Assembly: GCA_937943625.1 (NCBI GenBank)
Contig: CALEAD010000087.1
Coordinates: 1-34,160 of the forward strand
Direction: 5' to 3'
DNA length: 34,160 nt
Source of the DNA: an uncultured Anaerolineae bacterium
GTDB lineage: Bacteria; Chloroflexota; Anaerolineae; Promineifilales; Promineifilaceae
The notes beneath the pieces were generated by a model. That model made no database searches, was not told the origin of the DNA, and saw only the letters and a program-made list of their open reading frames with translations. The translations under genes and the position numbers were made by a program. Below are positions 32,125 to 34,160 of the stretch, piece after piece (the first letter of the stretch is position 1; each line of letters starts with the position of its first letter).

Positions 32125-32904
32125 TTAACTATTTTCCCCATTTGGGTCTATGCCCAGGGCGCGCAAACGAGCAGCCAACCTGGCCGCGCGTTGTTCGGCG
32201 GCTTCGGCGCGTTGATGTTCGACTTCGGCGCGCTGACGCTCTTGGGCGGCAAGCTCGGCGCCAGTGGGAACCAGGTTGCCTTCGCCATCGCACCATCGTA
32301 GCCAGGTGTCTTCTTTGTTTTCGTAGCTCCCTTGCCAGAGGGTTAGCCCTAGATTGAGGCCAACGAATAGTTCGGGTGAAATCTCTTCATATTCGCGGCG
32401 CGGCGTCAGGGCGTAGGCGCGCAGTGGCTCTGGCTGAATTAGCTGCTGTGGGTCGTAGATGACGTAATAGGGAATGCCCATGCGGGCATAAGCGCGCAGT
32501 TTGCGGTCTGCTTCGCCACCTTCGCGGTTAGAGACCATTTCGATGACCAGGTCGGGCGCTTTGCCAAATTCCCAAAAGAAGTAGGCGCGCTTGCCTTTTG
32601 CCCACCAATTATCGGGCAGGGTTACGTCCAGGCTGATGAAGACATCGGGAACGAGCACTTCGCCATGCAGGGAAGGGAAGAGGCCTACGTTTGCGGCAGC
32701 CAGAAACGGCCGTTCGTCACCTGGCCCGGCCCATGCCGTATAGAGAGGTTCGACTAACAGGCGCATTTGCTTTTCGGAAGGCAAATTATCCACAGGTGTA
32801 TCATCCTCCGTAACCAGGTGCGAAACGTCCAGGGTGAAATCTGGCGGCAAAAAGTTTGCCACTGTTGTTTCGGATGTAGGCGTAACCAATTCATTTTCTG
32901 CCAT
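32125..32904 (-). CDS. Uma2-family (DUF820) putative endonuclease
   Basis: A protein of 259 residues. The central region has the Uma2/DUF820 signs of a PD-(D/E)XK-type fold: 'LVPDVFISLDV', 'APDLVIEMVSN', 'EADRKLRAYARMGIPYYVIYDP'. The last 50 residues are an Ala/Arg/Glu-rich coiled coil ('RQRAEVEHQRAEAAEQRAARLAARLRALG' in part), a frequent tail in this family. Such genes are abundant in cyanobacteria and Chloroflexota; activity is mostly undetermined. AAGGA about 10 bases before the ATG supports the start. It lies between ligA and moeA on the same strand, with its own promoter. Confidence 0.85.
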   Translation of the reverse strand: MAENELVTPTSETTVANFLPPDFTLDVSHLVTEDDTPVDNLPSEKQMRLLVEPLYTAWAGPGDERPFLAAANVGLFPSLHGEVLVPDVFISLDVTLPDNWWAKGKRAYFFWEFGKAPDLVIEMVSNREGGEADRKLRAYARMGIPYYVIYDPQQLIQPEPLRAYALTPRREYEEISPELFVGLNLGLTLWQGSYENKEDTWLRWCDGEGNLVPTGAELAAQERQRAEVEHQRAEAAEQRAARLAARLRALGIDPNGENS

Positions 32905-32990
32905 ATGCTTTTATCCTTCAAGTAACCCAAATTAGCCTCTGCTATCTTGTGAGCAAGATGCGATCCCGCACTAGCGGTGCAGCGCAATTT

Positions 32991-32999
32991 ATTATAGCA
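32991..32999 (-). promoter_or_regulatory. Extended -10 promoter of the Uma2 gene
   Basis: TGCTATAAT on the minus strand is a perfect extended -10 and overlaps the ligA stop codon. The leader of about 80 bases contains a perfect ATCTTG-TGAG-CAAGAT hairpin (32944-32959). Confidence 0.5.
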
Positions 33000-34160
33000 C
33001 AAGCGGGCGCTGTATCATCTGGCGTAGCGCTGCCTCGTCGAGGATGGGGATGTTAAGCTGCTGCGCTTTGCTTAGCTTGCTGCCGGCATTTGCGCCGGCG
33101 AGCAGGTAGCTGGTGTTTTTGCTGACGCTGCTGGTGACTTTGCCGCCATGCTGCTCGATGAGTGCTTTGGCCTCTTCGCGGCTGAGGGTGGGCAACGTGC
33201 CGGTGATGACAAAGGTAATGCCAGCCAGCGGGGTGGGCTGTGTCTCGCGGCTTTGGGGGCGCGCACGGGCAAAGTTTAGCCCGGCAGCGCGCAGTTTGGC
33301 CAACATGGTGCGGTTTTTCTCATTGGCAAACCAGGTGACTACGGAAACGGCCGTTCCCGGACCAATCCCCTCGACCGCTTCTAGCTCTGCCTGCGTGGCG
33401 GCAGCCAGGGCGTCTATGCTGCCAAAAGCGTCTAGCAGCAGCGTGGCAACCACGTTGCCCACGAAGCGAATCCCTAAGGCCGTCAGCAGGCGCTCTGGTG
33501 GGCGCTGTTTGCTGGCGGCAATGCCCGCGAGCAAATTTTCTACCTTTTTCTCTTTGAACCCCTCCAGGGCGAGCAACTCTTCCTTTTTCAGGTAGTAGAT
33601 GTCGGCTACGTCATGGATGAGCTGCTTTTCGATCAGAAGTACGGCCGTTTGCCCGCCAAAACTCTCGATATCCATGGCGCTGCGGCTGACAAAATACTCC
33701 ACGCGGCGCACCAGCTGTTCCGGGCAGGCCGGGTTGTCGCAATAGATTGCCACCTCACCAGGAGGCTGCACGGCCGGTTCACCGCAGGCGGGGCAATGGG
33801 TAGGTTTTTGAATGATACGTTCCGTACCATCACGCAGTTCGATGATTGGGCCAACGATGTAAGGGATCACATCACCGGCGCGTTTAACCAGCACGCGGTC
33901 GCCAATGCGAATATCTTTGCGTGCAATCTCGTCATAATTATGCAGCGTGGCATTGCGCACAATCACCCCGCCAATTTCCACCGGTTCCAGTATGGCCGCC
34001 GGGGCGAGTATGCCGGTGCGCCCCACGTTGACCACCACATCCAGCAGCTTTGTGCTTTTCTCCTGAGCGGGAAACTTCAGGGCAATGGCGCCGCGCGGGT
34101 CCTTGCCCACAAACCCCAGGCTATCGGCCAGAGGGCGATCATCAATTTTGATGACAATGC
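32992..34160 (-). CDS. ligA: NAD-dependent DNA ligase LigA, partial (C-terminal part)
   Basis: The reading frame is open to the right window edge, so the N-terminal Ia and part of the nucleotidyltransferase domain lie outside. About 389 codons are inside. The first residues in the window ('IVIKIDDRPLADSLGFVGKDPRGAIALKFPA') are the end of the adenylation domain. Then come the OB fold ('GRTGILAPAAILEPVEIGG', 'TLHNYDEI'), a four-Cys zinc finger ('CPACG...CDNPACPEQ'), helix-hairpin-helix repeats ('LEAVEGIGPGTA') and a BRCT domain ('GITFVITGTLPTLSREEAK'). It seals nicks in replication and repair. A GTG at 34110 is internal and not the start. Confidence 0.96.
   Translation of the reverse strand, partial: IVIKIDDRPLADSLGFVGKDPRGAIALKFPAQEKSTKLLDVVVNVGRTGILAPAAILEPVEIGGVIVRNATLHNYDEIARKDIRIGDRVLVKRAGDVIPYIVGPIIELRDGTERIIQKPTHCPACGEPAVQPPGEVAIYCDNPACPEQLVRRVEYFVSRSAMDIESFGGQTAVLLIEKQLIHDVADIYYLKKEELLALEGFKEKKVENLLAGIAASKQRPPERLLTALGIRFVGNVVATLLLDAFGSIDALAAATQAELEAVEGIGPGTAVSVVTWFANEKNRTMLAKLRAAGLNFARARPQSRETQPTPLAGITFVITGTLPTLSREEAKALIEQHGGKVTSSVSKNTSYLLAGANAGSKLSKAQQLNIPILDEAALRQMIQRPLVL

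Larger units (their letters stand above)
2037..33648. repeat. Highly iterated palindrome ACGGCCGT (about 60 copies)
   Basis: A hand scan found about 60 perfect copies from 2037 to 33641. Example starts: 2037, 2895, 2973, 13259, 21472, 31438, 33641. About one copy is expected by chance at this GC content. Copies lie in genes on both strands and in at least two gaps (about 11472 and 23769). The preferred form is AACGGCCGTT (at least 17 copies). Truncated forms such as ACGGCCGA are also frequent. Three reading frames are used: Thr-Ala-Val, Asn-Gly-Arg and Arg-Pro. Confidence 0.9.

Noticed and set aside
1..34160. CRISPR array, tRNA genes, insertion sequences or prophage
   Set aside because: No regular spacer-repeat array, no cloverleaf, and no transposase, integrase or phage protein was seen in any frame.

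Overview
The window looks like a chromosomal segment of an uncultured, monoderm, filamentous-type Chloroflexota (Anaerolineae-like). This placement is inference from gene content: a sortase with an LP-type substrate, menaquinone synthesis, lipoproteins with an NBR1-like Ig domain, YfhO and DUF998-type membrane proteins, and a surface pullulanase. GC is moderate to high. No rRNA, tRNA, CRISPR array, insertion sequence or phage gene was seen.

Layout. 1-728: LiaF-like membrane protein (minus). 984-5285: a very large surface pullulanase, convergent with a GTDC1/QTMAN-type glycosyltransferase (5329-6495, minus). 6761-11220: a compact operon iscX-nuoB-nuoCD-nuoI-mrp, which encodes the quinone-side module of respiratory complex I flanked by two Fe-S assembly genes and closed by a strong terminator. 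11589-15731: lipoprotein, MFS transporter and 8-oxoguanine deaminase. 15882-21151: YfhO-like membrane protein, a small membrane protein and a YyaL/SPATA20-like thioredoxin-domain protein. 21313-24553: MenA, MgtE and a sirtuin deacylase. 24597-26026: a class of two, sortase plus its probable substrate. 26045-28633: THUMP-type rRNA methyltransferase, DUF998-like membrane protein and SpoU methyltransferase. 28661-34160 (all minus): GAF-GAF histidine kinase, MoeA, a Uma2-family protein and the C-terminal half of LigA, cut by the window edge.

Themes. Complex I feeds menaquinol, so the Q-module operon and menA belong to one respiratory chain. Sortase, its LPASG protein and the pullulanase with an LPTGT tail suggest a sortase-built cell surface. 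Several promoters are extended -10 boxes (TGNTATAAT), and two genes (menA, sortase) start exactly where transcription should start, so they are probably leaderless.

The most striking feature is not a gene. The 8-base palindrome ACGGCCGT occurs about 60 times by my hand count, in genes on both strands and between genes, where about one copy is expected by chance. It resembles the HIP1 palindrome of cyanobacteria but has a different sequence. The intergenic DNA also carries small repeat families: a hairpin element (three copies), degenerate GGTCTGC heptamers, and a recurring leader that ends in the ribosome binding site.
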